A program made the translations under genes and the position numbers. The notes beneath the pieces were generated by a model that was given only the letters and a program-made list of their open reading frames with translations, searched no databases and had not been told where the DNA came from. Of a stretch of DNA of 64,000 nucleotides, positions 26,079-35,026 are shown in pieces. Positions within the stretch are counted from its first letter, which is position 1; every line of letters starts with the position of its first letter. Source of the stretch: Chryseobacterium kimseyorum (lineage in GTDB: Bacteria > Bacteroidota > Bacteroidia > Flavobacteriales > Weeksellaceae). The DNA is taken from positions 223,272-287,271 of the forward strand of contig NZ_JAPDHW010000006.1 in NCBI RefSeq assembly GCF_025971945.1, given 5' to 3'.

Positions 26079-26435
26079 ATGGCGGTAAAAGAATTAATTA
26101 AAGACATCAAACCAAAATCAGAAACCATCAGATTTCTGCAGCATTATGTATTGAATAAATATGTGATTGCAATATGTCTTTTCTTGGTATGGATGGTATT
26201 TTTCGACAAAACTTCGTTTTTGGTTATCAATGAACTTAACGGAGAAATCAATAAATACGAAGAGCAACTCGACTATTACAAATCAGAATATGAAAAGAAT
26301 GACCAATTCTACAAAAAGCTGATGAATAATAAATCTGAGAAAGAAAAATACGCCAGAGAAAATTACTTTATGAAAAAACCTAATGAAGAAATTTTCATCT
26401 TGGTAGTTGACAGCGCAAATATTGCCAAAAAATAA
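26079..26435 (+). CDS. FtsB/DivIC-like septum formation initiator
   Basis: Bitopic membrane protein of 118 residues: cytoplasmic N-terminus, one transmembrane helix (about 31-49), then a periplasmic coiled coil (55-95) and a short tail with YARENYFMKKPNEEIFILV, the part conserved in the FtsB/DivIC family. By family it joins the FtsQLB divisome complex. It is in one transcript with udk and probably with the mutase gene downstream. Confidence 0.88.
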   Translation: MAVKELIKDIKPKSETIRFLQHYVLNKYVIAICLFLVWMVFFDKTSFLVINELNGEINKYEEQLDYYKSEYEKNDQFYKKLMNNKSEKEKYARENYFMKKPNEEIFILVVDSANIAKK

Positions 26436-26537
26436 TTTCATGAACTGTCTGATGTTAATTTTGCTTTGTAAGTGAATTTAAATTGACACGCACAGCGAAT
26501 TCACCTTTCACAACTCACCACTTCATACTCATAGTCT

Positions 26538-27698
26538 ATGTCACAAAATACATTTGAAAGCTGGGAAAATCTCGTTAAGAAACAGCTGAAATCGGAAGAT
26601 ATTTACACCGTTCTGAAAAAAGAAAACTTGGAAGGAATTGATGTAAAACCTTTTTACGATGCTGTTGAAAAACCTTTAGTCAATCTTCCCAAAGTAGAAG
26701 AAAGTACGCATTTGGTAGCAACCTATCATGAAACGCTGGAGGAAGATGTCTTTGCGTTTTTATTAAATGAGAATGTTGAAAATCTGGTTGAGAAAACAAT
26801 TTTTATCAACAATAAAGATTTGGCAGAACACATCAGTCCTGCCGATGAAGATCAGTATTTTTCATTAATTGATGTTTTTGATGAAGGTGAAGCTATGATT
26901 AATGATCAGCTGGTCAAAGAATTACAGGCAAAAAGTTTCAAAAGAAATTTATGTATTGATGTTGCACTTCACCAAAATGCCGGTGCGTCTATAGTACAGC
27001 AGTTGGGAATTGCTTTGGCTAAAACTAAAGAGTTGGTAGAAGTGTATGGAGAAGAAATTTTAGATAAAATATTATTCAGGTTAGCCGTAGGAGGAAATTA
27101 CTTCTTTGAGATGGCGAAAATCCGTGCGTTTAAATTGGTTTTTAATCAACTTTCAAAAGAATATGGTTTAGATGATATTCCATATATTTTTGTCGAAACT
27201 TCTTCGAGAAATAAGTCGGTTTCAGACAGCGAAAACAATCTGATTCGCTCCACTTTAGAATTAGGCTCGGCAATGATTGGCGGCGCAGATGCGGTGTTCA
27301 GCACCAATTATCAAATTGGAAATAACACTGAAAATTCTGAGGAAATTTCATTTAAGCAGCAAATCGTTTTAGCGTACGAAAGCATCATCAATGTCTTTGA
27401 AGACGCCTCAAATGGAAGTTATTACGTTGAAGATATCACCCAGCAGATTGCAGAAAAATCTTGGCAGTTCTTTTTAGAAATTGAAGAAGCTGGAGGATAT
27501 TTAGAATCACTAAAACAGGGAATTATTCAGAAAAAAATCTACGACCAGGCTGTTCAGGAGCAGAAATGGGTTGAGGAAGGAAGGATAAAACTGATTGGGG
27601 TGAATCTGTACCCAAAATTAAAGGTTAAAAAATCTGTTGAAGAATTATACAGCGAAAAAGAAATAAAAGCGGTGCGTTGGGCTGAGATGTTTGAGTGA
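26538..27698 (+). CDS. mutA: methylmalonyl-CoA mutase small subunit
   Basis: Small (beta) subunit of methylmalonyl-CoA mutase, 386 residues, a TIM-barrel-type homologue of the catalytic subunit that lacks the C-terminal B12 domain. Recognised from NAGASIVQQLGIALA, RLAVGGNYFFEMAKIRAF and VETSSRNKSVSDSENNLIRSTLE regions and the terminal GRIKLIGVNLYP. It pairs with the B12-binding large subunit to interconvert succinyl-CoA and methylmalonyl-CoA. No large subunit is present in the rest of the window; a GxxExxY cassette follows instead. Confidence 0.9.
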   Translation: MSQNTFESWENLVKKQLKSEDIYTVLKKENLEGIDVKPFYDAVEKPLVNLPKVEESTHLVATYHETLEEDVFAFLLNENVENLVEKTIFINNKDLAEHISPADEDQYFSLIDVFDEGEAMINDQLVKELQAKSFKRNLCIDVALHQNAGASIVQQLGIALAKTKELVEVYGEEILDKILFRLAVGGNYFFEMAKIRAFKLVFNQLSKEYGLDDIPYIFVETSSRNKSVSDSENNLIRSTLELGSAMIGGADAVFSTNYQIGNNTENSEEISFKQQIVLAYESIINVFEDASNGSYYVEDITQQIAEKSWQFFLEIEEAGGYLESLKQGIIQKKIYDQAVQEQKWVEEGRIKLIGVNLYPKLKVKKSVEELYSEKEIKAVRWAEMFE

Positions 27699-27702
27699 TT
27701 TG

Positions 27703-27734
27703 TCCCACAGATTGCACAGATTTTCACAGATTTT
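27703..27734 (+). repeat. left inverted repeat of the GxxExxY cassette
   Basis: Three tandem units of CACAGATT(G/TT) preceded by TCC. Its reverse complement matches 28162-28183 except that the right copy lacks one ten-base unit. Together they bracket the GxxExxY gene. Confidence 0.7.
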
Positions 27735-27779
27735 AGAGTTGAATATTTTGTAATTTAAAAATTGTAAAAACACATTACG

Positions 27780-28163
27780 ATGAAAGAAAATGAAATAAGT
27801 TTCTTAATCCGAAAATCCATTTTTGATGTGTATAATGAGCTTGGGCCAGGTTTATTAGAAAAAGTGTACGAAAAAGTTTTAGCTTTTGATTTAAAAAGTA
27901 AAGGTTTAAGAGTTCAGACTCAAGTTCCAATTCCAATAAAATTCAAAGGTTCAACTATTGATTCAAGTTTTATTGCGGATATAATTGTTGAGGATAAAGT
28001 GATAATTGAAATAAAATCGATTGAGGAAATAGGTAATGTTCATCATAAACAGCTTTTAACTTATTTAAAACTTACTAATCTGAAGTTAGGAATACTTGTT
28101 AACTTTAATACAGATTATATCGACAAAAATATTTTTAGAAAAATTAATGGTTGCATCTCATAA
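27780..28163 (+). CDS. GxxExxY protein (PD-(D/E)XK nuclease-like)
   Basis: GxxExxY-family protein of 127 residues. The naming motif is GPGLLEKVY (22-30). D67 in FIADIIV and E77-I78-K79 in IIEIKS fit the D-ExK core of PD-(D/E)XK nuclease folds. The biological role of the family is not known. The gene lies inside an inverted repeat of CACAGATT units, and its stop codon (28161-28163) overlaps the right repeat. It looks like a small mobile or dispersed unit inserted between the mutase and methyltransferase genes. No RBS stands out before the ATG. Confidence 0.88.
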   Translation: MKENEISFLIRKSIFDVYNELGPGLLEKVYEKVLAFDLKSKGLRVQTQVPIPIKFKGSTIDSSFIADIIVEDKVIIEIKSIEEIGNVHHKQLLTYLKLTNLKLGILVNFNTDYIDKNIFRKINGCIS

Positions 28164-28183
28164 AATCTGTGAAATCTGTGGGA
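28162..28183 (+). repeat. right inverted repeat of the GxxExxY cassette
   Basis: AAAATCTGTG followed by AAATCTGTGGGA, reverse complement of the left repeat minus one unit. It contains the GTG codons available as starts for the methyltransferase gene. Confidence 0.7.
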
Positions 28184-29311
28184 GATAAAGTTCAACAGTT
28201 CATCAATGCAAATCTAAACACAGATCTGCATTCGCTATTATTAAAAAAGTCTCCATTTCCTGATGTTTCGATGCAGGAAATTGTTCAGCAGATTAAGGGA
28301 AAGCATGTTGCACAGAAAAAGTTTCCGTTTCTACTGAAGGATGGAATTATTTTCCCTCCGCAGCTCAACTTAGAGCAGTCTTCATCTGATAAAACTGCAG
28401 TTTATAAATCAAAAATTTTGGAAGGAAAGAAATTTATTGACCTGACCAGTGGTTTCGGGATTGATGCCTATTATCTTTCAGAAAATTTTGATGACATTAC
28501 TTTGGTTGAACAAAATCCTGAACTTTTACAGACTGTAGAACATAATTGGACTGTTTTAGGAAAAAAAGCAAAGTTTATCAATCAGAAATTAGAGAGTTTT
28601 TTAAGTGAAAACACTGAAGATTTCGATGTCGTTTATCTCGATCCAGCGAGAAGAGACCATCAGAAAAATAAAGTTTTTTTGCTGGAGGATTTGTCGCCCA
28701 ACATCCTTGAAATTCAGGAAAAATTACTTTCTGTTTCTCAACAGGTTGTGATTAAACTATCCCCTCTCATTGATCTAAAATATCTCGTTTCAGTACTAAA
28801 AAATATTTCCCGGATTGATATTATTGCGCTGAAAAATGATGTAAAGGAGATTGTAGTTTTTTTATCTAAAGAAAATTCAGAATCCATTCAATGTCACTGT
28901 ATCAATCTTGAAAGTGGAGAATCTGACTTCCAGTTTCAGTTTGGTGATGAGGAAAATGCGTCTGCAGAATATGCTGGACCAGAAAAATTTATTTATATTC
29001 CAAACAATACCTTATTAAAAGCCGGAATTTTTAATTTGATTTCAGAGAAATTTAATCTTAAAAAACTACATCCCAACAGTCATATCTATACTTCAAATAT
29101 AAGAATTGACAGTTTTCCGGGAAGAATATTTGAGATGGAAGTTATTGATGGAAAGCAGATTAAAAAGAAGGGGCAGTTTAATATTATTTCTAAAAATTAC
29201 CCACTGAAGCCTGAAGAAATTAAGAAAAAGTATGGATTAAAAGATGGCGGAAATGACTATCTTATTTTTACACAATCCAAAAAAGGAAAATTAATATTAA
29301 AATCAGTCTGA
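28178..29311 (+). CDS. SAM-dependent methyltransferase with THUMP-like domain
   Basis: Class I methyltransferase of about 377 residues. Motif I FIDLTSGFGIDAYYL, acidic LVEQNPE, and the catalytic-loop DVVYLDPARRD near the middle are clear; the DPARR form is typical of a Bacteroidota family with a C-terminal THUMP-like RNA-binding domain, hence a likely tRNA or rRNA target. The start is uncertain: no ATG exists upstream of the conserved region. GTG at 28178 (or 28169, or TTG at 28151) must serve, and both GTGs lie in the cassette's inverted repeat, so the original start may have been lost on insertion. Confidence 0.8.
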   Translation: MGDKVQQFINANLNTDLHSLLLKKSPFPDVSMQEIVQQIKGKHVAQKKFPFLLKDGIIFPPQLNLEQSSSDKTAVYKSKILEGKKFIDLTSGFGIDAYYLSENFDDITLVEQNPELLQTVEHNWTVLGKKAKFINQKLESFLSENTEDFDVVYLDPARRDHQKNKVFLLEDLSPNILEIQEKLLSVSQQVVIKLSPLIDLKYLVSVLKNISRIDIIALKNDVKEIVVFLSKENSESIQCHCINLESGESDFQFQFGDEENASAEYAGPEKFIYIPNNTLLKAGIFNLISEKFNLKKLHPNSHIYTSNIRIDSFPGRIFEMEVIDGKQIKKKGQFNIISKNYPLKPEEIKKKYGLKDGGNDYLIFTQSKKGKLILKSV

Positions 29312-29441
29312 AAATGTTGCTGAAAAATGCAATATTTCTTACTTTTGAGCAATCAAAAATTTTGGTACAGAATCGCAGTGCTTGTTAGTCAAGAACATTG
29401 AGCTATTGCAGATGACCGTTTAAAGAAAATAAATAAATCAT

Positions 29442-29702
29442 ATGAAAAAATTAATTATATGTTTGGCTATCGCAACAGTAGCAGTAAGCTGTAAGAAAAT
29501 TCAGGCTGGCGGTAATAAGAATACTTTGAAACTTGAAGAAGGTGTAGAAAGATATTCTGACGATCACCAAGGTGGTCACGACGGTCACAGTGCTGAACCA
29601 GCTCACGCAACTCCTGCACATGGTGCTCACGAAACTGAAGCTCCAAAAGCTACCGACAGCGCAACAGCAAAACATGCGGATTCTGCAAAAGCCGGACACT
29701 AA
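29442..29702 (+). CDS. small histidine-rich lipoprotein
   Basis: Lipoprotein of 86 residues: signal with lipobox AVSC (Cys at 17) followed by KK, then a low-complexity chain rich in His, Ala and Asp/Glu with eleven histidines in the last 45 residues (DHQGGHDGH, AHATPAHGAHE). Such tails can bind Zn, Ni or Cu, so a metal buffer at the envelope is possible; this is inference. It is monocistronic and ends with a good terminator. No Zur-like site was noticed upstream. Confidence 0.75.
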   Translation: MKKLIICLAIATVAVSCKKIQAGGNKNTLKLEEGVERYSDDHQGGHDGHSAEPAHATPAHGAHETEAPKATDSATAKHADSAKAGH

Positions 29703-29723
29703 TTGTTCTCAAAAATATACATC

Positions 29724-29749
29724 AATCCTGCACATGTGCAGGATTTTTT
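29724..29749 (+). terminator. Rho-independent terminator
   Basis: Perfect nine-base arms 29724-29732 and 29737-29745 with a CATG loop and T run. Confidence 0.9.
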
Positions 29750-29830
29750 GTTTTAATAATGACCTGAGAGATAAAACGCTCTTTTTGTTTGTTCAGGCAG
29801 TCCAATTTTTTTAAATTTAGCCAAATTAAA

Positions 29831-31216
29831 ATGACAATGCAAGAGACATTAAATTACATCAACGAAAACAAACTTCGTTTCGTAGATGAATTATTTGAAT
29901 TATTGAGAATCGCTTCCATTTCAGCTGATCCAGCTTACAAAAATGAAGTTTTGCTATGTGCAGATAAAGTAGCAGAACATCTTAAAAATGCAGGGGCTGA
30001 CAATGTTGAAGTGTGCCAGACCAAAGGGTACCCAATTGTTTTCGGAGAAAAATTAATAGATAAAAACCTGCCGACTGTTCTGGTATATGGTCACTACGAT
30101 GTTCAACCGCCAGATCCTTTAGAATTATGGAGAAAACCACCTTTTGAACCTTATATTGAGAAAACAGAACTACATCCGGACGGAGCCATTTTCGCCAGAG
30201 GTTCTGCAGATGATAAGGGACAGTTTTTCATGCAGATTAAAGCGTTTGAAGCAATGATGAAGACGAATTCTCTTCCTTGTAACATCAAGTTCATATTTGA
30301 AGGTGAAGAAGAAGTGGGTTCTGTAAGTTTAGGTGATTTTGTAAATGAGTTTAAAGAGAAATTATCTTGCGACTGCATTTTGATTTCTGATACCCACATT
30401 TACAGCAACGAACAGCCAACCGTAACGACCGGTCTGAGAGGTTTGAGCTATGTAGAAGTAGAAGTGGAAGGTCCGAACAGAGATTTGCACTCAGGACTTT
30501 ATGGTGGCGCAGTACCCAATCCAATTCATATACTTTCTAGAATGATAGCTAAGTTAATTGATGAAGACGGGCAGATCACTATCGACGGATTTTATGACAA
30601 TGTAGAAGACGTTTCTGATGCCGACAGAGCAGACATGAACAAACTGAAAGACAATCCTGAAGAATTCAAAAAATCTATTGGTTTAAATGGTGTAGAAGGT
30701 GAAGCAGGTTACACGACCTTGGAGAGAACATCCATTCGCCCGACTTTAGACTGCAACGGAATTTGGGGTGGTTATACCGGTGAAGGTGCAAAAACAGTAA
30801 TTCCTTCAAAAGCTTCTGCAAAAATATCTATGCGTTTGGTTCCTTATCAGACACCTGAAGAAATTACCGAAAAATTCACCAGATATTTCGAAAAAATTGC
30901 TCCGGATAATGTAAGAGTGAAAGTAACTCCGCATCACGGTGGAATGCCTTACGTCTTACCTACGGATACTAAAGAATATTTAGCCGCAAAAAGCGCAATG
31001 GAAACTGCTTTCGGAAAAGAAGTTCTTCCTTACAGAGGTGGAGGAAGTATTCCGATCACGTCAATGTTTGAGCAGGTATTAGGAGCAAAGTCAGTATTGA
31101 TGGGCTTTGGTTTAGATTCAGATGCAATTCATTCACCTAATGAACATTATGGTCTGTTTAATTTCTATAAAGGGATAGAGAGCATACCTTTATTTTTTGA
31201 GAATTATTCTAAATAA
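29831..31216 (+). CDS. M20-family dipeptidase
   Basis: Zinc metallopeptidase of 461 residues, M20 family, probably cytosolic (no signal peptide). Metal and catalytic residues are visible in order: YGHYDVQPP (His, Asp), GSADDKG (bridging Asp), FEGEEEVGS (catalytic Glu pair), and late GMPYVLP and SPNEHYGLFNF. The ATG at 29831 is taken; the frame extends further upstream only from a TTG within the promoter-like region. Expected to cleave dipeptides or short N-acyl peptides. It stands alone between terminators. Confidence 0.92.
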   Translation: MTMQETLNYINENKLRFVDELFELLRIASISADPAYKNEVLLCADKVAEHLKNAGADNVEVCQTKGYPIVFGEKLIDKNLPTVLVYGHYDVQPPDPLELWRKPPFEPYIEKTELHPDGAIFARGSADDKGQFFMQIKAFEAMMKTNSLPCNIKFIFEGEEEVGSVSLGDFVNEFKEKLSCDCILISDTHIYSNEQPTVTTGLRGLSYVEVEVEGPNRDLHSGLYGGAVPNPIHILSRMIAKLIDEDGQITIDGFYDNVEDVSDADRADMNKLKDNPEEFKKSIGLNGVEGEAGYTTLERTSIRPTLDCNGIWGGYTGEGAKTVIPSKASAKISMRLVPYQTPEEITEKFTRYFEKIAPDNVRVKVTPHHGGMPYVLPTDTKEYLAAKSAMETAFGKEVLPYRGGGSIPITSMFEQVLGAKSVLMGFGLDSDAIHSPNEHYGLFNFYKGIESIPLFFENYSK

Positions 31217-31224
31217 CAATAATG

Positions 31225-31255
31225 AATCCTTAAGAAGTTTTCTTAAGGATTTTTT
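31225..31255 (+). terminator. Rho-independent terminator
   Basis: Perfect 11-base arms 31225-31235 and 31241-31251 with a T run. Confidence 0.9.
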
Positions 31256-31328
31256 ATATTTTAACATTATTTATAATTAAATATGTGAAACTTTATTATA
31301 TTTACATTAAATAATTTAAATAAATATT

Positions 31329-32333
31329 ATGAAAAAAATTCTATCTTCTATATTGTTGACTTCTGCAACAATGATGATGTTTGGTCAGGTTATCGATACG
31401 CAGAATTTTAATTCACTGACAGCTGGAAATGTAGGAACTAACTTTGCAGGAGCTACTGCTGGTCAGGGTGGTTACTATTTGGTCAATGGCGTTGCTACCG
31501 ATTATCAAATTGCAACTATTGACGCAGCACATGGAAACTCTCTCAAAATTACAGCAGGTTCTGGATTTGCTGCAACCTCAGATCCAAATAATCATTCAGC
31601 TGTAAAGCTGGTTGCTGTTGATCCATCAATAGGTAATAATGTGATCAAAGCGACTTACAGTTTCTACACTGGTTCCGCGAATGGTACGGGTTCTATCTAT
31701 TTTACATTGATTGATGATGGTACAACGCCTGCAGTTATTGCTGGTGCTGTGTATAATGTTGTAACCAAAACAATTTCGGCAGCAGGTGCCCGTCTAAACG
31801 GTGGAGTTAGACAATTTGCCTTATTTAAAGCTTTAGATGGCACTTATCCTGCAAACACATGGGTAACGATAGGTATTGCTTATAATATGACTACAGGAGC
31901 ATCTACATTTTATACTCCGCAAGAAACATATTCATATAATGCTCCAGTAGCGCCCATAGCACTTCTTCCAGGATTAGATATTGGGCAGTATCGAAGTTAT
32001 AATTTTAATGCAACCGGTAATACAACTGCTTACAACTGGGCAATTGATGATGTTAATCTTTTATATACAGATAATATGAATTTTCTGGCAACAAGTGAGT
32101 CAGAAATTCAAAAAACTAAAAGTACGATCTATCCAAATCCAACATCAGAAGTTTTAAATATTAAAACAGACTCAAAAATAAACGGAGTATCTGTGGTTGA
32201 TCTTTCAGGTAGAAAAATTAATGTAAAATTGGAAGGTGATAAAGTCGATGTTTCAACTCTTTCGGCCGGAACTTACTTGATTAACGTAGAAACTAAAGAA
32301 GGTATTTCTACAGAGAAGTTCATTAAAAAATAA
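31329..32333 (+). CDS. T9SS-secreted protein, sorting domain type A
   Basis: Secreted protein of 334 residues: signal peptide ending MMFGQ, a beta-rich body of about 230 residues without a recognised catalytic motif, and a C-terminal sorting domain (about 264-334) with IYPNPTSEVLNI, VVDLSGRKI and STLSAGTYLINV, ending EKFIKK. That domain directs export through the type IX secretion system and is then cleaved. The body resembles a lectin- or jelly-roll-like sandwich by its repeating Gly/Asn/Thr strands. It is followed by a second T9SS gene under separate terminator control. Confidence 0.85.
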   Translation: MKKILSSILLTSATMMMFGQVIDTQNFNSLTAGNVGTNFAGATAGQGGYYLVNGVATDYQIATIDAAHGNSLKITAGSGFAATSDPNNHSAVKLVAVDPSIGNNVIKATYSFYTGSANGTGSIYFTLIDDGTTPAVIAGAVYNVVTKTISAAGARLNGGVRQFALFKALDGTYPANTWVTIGIAYNMTTGASTFYTPQETYSYNAPVAPIALLPGLDIGQYRSYNFNATGNTTAYNWAIDDVNLLYTDNMNFLATSESEIQKTKSTIYPNPTSEVLNIKTDSKINGVSVVDLSGRKINVKLEGDKVDVSTLSAGTYLINVETKEGISTEKFIKK

Positions 32334-32352
32334 TTTTCATTTATAACTTAAG

Positions 32353-32380
32353 AAAACGCTTTATTTTGAGCGTTTTTTTT
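32353..32380 (+). terminator. Rho-independent terminator
   Basis: Eight-base arms 32353-32360 and 32369-32376 followed by a T run. Confidence 0.85.
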
Positions 32381-32481
32381 ATAATTAATTATTAAAAAAA
32401 AATTAAAAACTCACATTATCTGAAGATAATTTTTGTTAGATTATATAATTTTTTATAATTTTAGATAAAATAAAAATAGTT

Positions 32482-33243
32482 ATGAGAAAAATTTTACTTA
32501 CAGGACTAATTGCTATAAGTTCTATGGTATTTAGTCAAGCTACAACAAATATTGCTACAGCGACTTATACAGGAGCTTCATTTGGAATTTTGTATAATGG
32601 TGCTCAATTATCAGGTACATTAACGAGTGCTACTATAAACGCTACACTATCTGCTCAGACAGGAACAACATGGGCGAATGATCTGACTATTATGGTTCTA
32701 CCAACTAGTGCTATAACCGGTACACCTCTTCTTCAAGTAGGAGGTGATTCTAATTTTGGCGCTACTGAAACTGGTGCATGGCCAAATGGAGGAGCTAGTA
32801 CTGCCGGTACAGTTGTTAATGGTTCTTATTCCTTAACAACACCGATTAATTTCACTGCTAATCCTGCATATACAGTTAGAATTGGCAATGGATATGCAAA
32901 CGCCAATCCACCAACAAATTCCGGGACTTGGACAAATATAACTGTTACATTAACTGGGGTAACTGCATCGGTATTAGGTACCACGGAGATAACTGCAAAA
33001 TCTGGTGTAAACGTAAGTGTTTATCCAAATCCAGTAGTCGATGTCTTAAACGTGATGACAAAAGACTCTAGGATTAATCTTGTAAGTATTACTGATATTT
33101 CTGGAAAGGCAATTAAAACAGTATTGAGCTCCGACAAAAAGAATGAAATTTCTATAGATGTGACTGAGCTTACAGCAGGAAACTATTTGTTAATTATTGA
33201 TTCTGAAAAGGGTAAGTTTAGCAAAAAATTCATCAAAAAATAA
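32482..33243 (+). CDS. T9SS-secreted protein, sorting domain type A
   Basis: Secreted protein of 253 residues: signal peptide ending SSMVFSQ, a Thr/Gly/Ala-rich beta domain of about 150 residues, and a T9SS sorting domain (about 178-253) with VYPNPVVDVLNV, ITDISGKAI and TELTAGNYLLII, ending KFIKK. The sorting domain is clearly related to that of the upstream gene but the cargo bodies differ. No enzymatic motif seen. Confidence 0.85.
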   Translation: MRKILLTGLIAISSMVFSQATTNIATATYTGASFGILYNGAQLSGTLTSATINATLSAQTGTTWANDLTIMVLPTSAITGTPLLQVGGDSNFGATETGAWPNGGASTAGTVVNGSYSLTTPINFTANPAYTVRIGNGYANANPPTNSGTWTNITVTLTGVTASVLGTTEITAKSGVNVSVYPNPVVDVLNVMTKDSRINLVSITDISGKAIKTVLSSDKKNEISIDVTELTAGNYLLIIDSEKGKFSKKFIKK

Positions 33244-33267
33244 ATACTGATAAATCTTAGTATATTT

Positions 33268-33292
33268 AAAACGCTCCGATAGGAGCGTTTTT
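33268..33292 (+). terminator. Rho-independent terminator
   Basis: Perfect ten-base arms 33268-33277 and 33282-33291; T run is short. Confidence 0.8.
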
Positions 33293-33322
33293 GTTATTTT
33301 AGAGAAATAAATTTAAAATATT

Positions 33323-34030
33323 ATGATAGAAAATAAAGTAGCCTACATAACTGGTGGAACGAAAGGTATCGGCTTTGGTATTGCTGGAATATTACTTCAG
33401 AATGGGATTTCTCTTGCATTTTCAGGGAGAAATAAAGAAGATGTAGAAAAAGCTGAAACCCAATTGAAAAAGTTTTCGGAAAATGTTTTAGGATTGGTTT
33501 CTGACGTTAGAAGTTTAGAAAGTGAGCAAAAAGCGGTTGAAAAGATTACGGACAAATTCGGAAAGCTAGATTTTGTTATTGCCAATGCAGGATTAGGGAT
33601 TTTTAAACCGGTTGACGAATTAACTTCAGAAGAATGGAATTCGATGATTGAAACGAATTTGACCGGAGTTTTTCACACATTAAAAGCATCCGTTGAAGAA
33701 TTAAAAAAGACGGAAGGATACTATATCACCATCTCAAGTTTGGCTGGTGCCAATTTCTTTGAAAACGGAACAGGGTACAATGCTTCAAAATTCGGTGTTG
33801 TCGGGTTTACGCAGGCTGCAATGATTGATTTGAGAAAATATAATATTAAATCGACCGTGGTGATGCCGGGCTCAGTGGCAACACATTTCAACGGAAATGA
33901 ACCTTCGGAAAAGGATAATTGGAAAATTCAGCCCGAAGATATGGGGAATTTAATCTTAGATATTTTAAAAATGAATCCACGTGTTTTGCCAAGCAAGATA
34001 GAGTTTAGAGCAACAAAACCAAAGAGTTAG
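33323..34030 (+). CDS. short-chain dehydrogenase/reductase
   Basis: SDR-family oxidoreductase of 235 residues, cytoplasmic, NAD(P)-dependent. The cofactor motif TGGTKGIGFG is at 10-19, NAG of the central strand appears in ANAGLG near 88, the catalytic Ser in TISSLAG near 137, and YNASK (Tyr and Lys) near 152. The substrate cannot be read from sequence; close relatives are often annotated as 3-ketoacyl-ACP reductase-like. It is monocistronic. Confidence 0.92.
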   Translation: MIENKVAYITGGTKGIGFGIAGILLQNGISLAFSGRNKEDVEKAETQLKKFSENVLGLVSDVRSLESEQKAVEKITDKFGKLDFVIANAGLGIFKPVDELTSEEWNSMIETNLTGVFHTLKASVEELKKTEGYYITISSLAGANFFENGTGYNASKFGVVGFTQAAMIDLRKYNIKSTVVMPGSVATHFNGNEPSEKDNWKIQPEDMGNLILDILKMNPRVLPSKIEFRATKPKS

Positions 34031-34174
34031 AAACTTATAATGCGCTGAATAATAATTAAATAAGTATTATGCATGCATAATATATTTTTTATTTATATTT
34101 ACAACACTTAACAAACAAAATCACTTCTTCAGTTTTATCATCTGATGAAGTAAAAAGAAAAATATATAGTACAT

Positions 34175-34921
34175 ATGAAAATATTAGTTTGTATTAGTAG
34201 TGTTCCTGATACTACTTCTAAAATTAACTTTACAGCAGATAAATCTGCATTCGACAAAAACGGAATTCAGTGGGTAATCAATCCGCTAGACGAATTTGCT
34301 TTAACAAAAGCAATAAAATTACAGGAATCTCAGGGTGCAACTGTTACCGTGATGAATGTAGGTGATGCTGGAACAGAGCCGGTAATCAGAAAAGCATTGG
34401 CCATAGGAGCAAATGATGCAGTAAGAGTAAATTTAGATCCTAAAGACAGTTATTCTACAGCAAAAGAAATCGCTTCCGTAGCTCAAAATGGCGGTTATGA
34501 TTTGGTTCTTTGCGGAAAGGAATCAATCGATTATAATGGTGGTTCTGTACCTGGAATGGTTGCACAGTTGTTAGGTCAGCCTTTCGTAAATGCTTCGGTA
34601 GGTTTAGATGTAAACGGAAGTGAAGCGACTGCTGTGAGAGAAATCGAAGGAGGTAAAGAAACAATTTCTGTGAAATTACCTGCTGTAATCGCTGGTCAGA
34701 AAGGTTTAGTTGACGAGAAAGATCTGATTATCCCAAACATGAGAGGAATTATGTCTGCAAGAACAAAACCTTTGCAGGTTGTTGAGCCTACTTCTTCTGA
34801 AGTAAAAGTTCAGGGTGTTTCTTATGACTCTGTACCGCCAAGAGCAGCTGTAAAAATGGTTTCTCCAGACAATTTAGATGAGTTGGTAAGATTACTTCAC
34901 GAGGAAGCGAAAGTTATCTAA
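34175..34921 (+). CDS. etfB: electron transfer flavoprotein subunit beta
   Basis: Beta subunit of ETF, 248 residues, which with EtfA carries electrons from acyl-CoA dehydrogenases to the quinone pool. N-terminal MKILVCISSVPDT, the signature VNPLDEFAL-like INPLDEFALTKA near 50, and the AMP-binding LCGKESIDYNGG region near 115 are present. Directly upstream of etfA. The 105-base gap between them is low-complexity and holds short reshuffled words such as GATTCAAGTAA. Confidence 0.96.
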   Translation: MKILVCISSVPDTTSKINFTADKSAFDKNGIQWVINPLDEFALTKAIKLQESQGATVTVMNVGDAGTEPVIRKALAIGANDAVRVNLDPKDSYSTAKEIASVAQNGGYDLVLCGKESIDYNGGSVPGMVAQLLGQPFVNASVGLDVNGSEATAVREIEGGKETISVKLPAVIAGQKGLVDEKDLIIPNMRGIMSARTKPLQVVEPTSSEVKVQGVSYDSVPPRAAVKMVSPDNLDELVRLLHEEAKVI

Positions 34922-35026
34922 TAAGATTCAAGTAAAAAGTAAAAAGATTCAAGTAATGTGATTCGAAGTTTAAATCTCAAATTTCAAAGCTTGAACAAAA
35001 AACCTTAAACTTTAAACAAAATTAAA

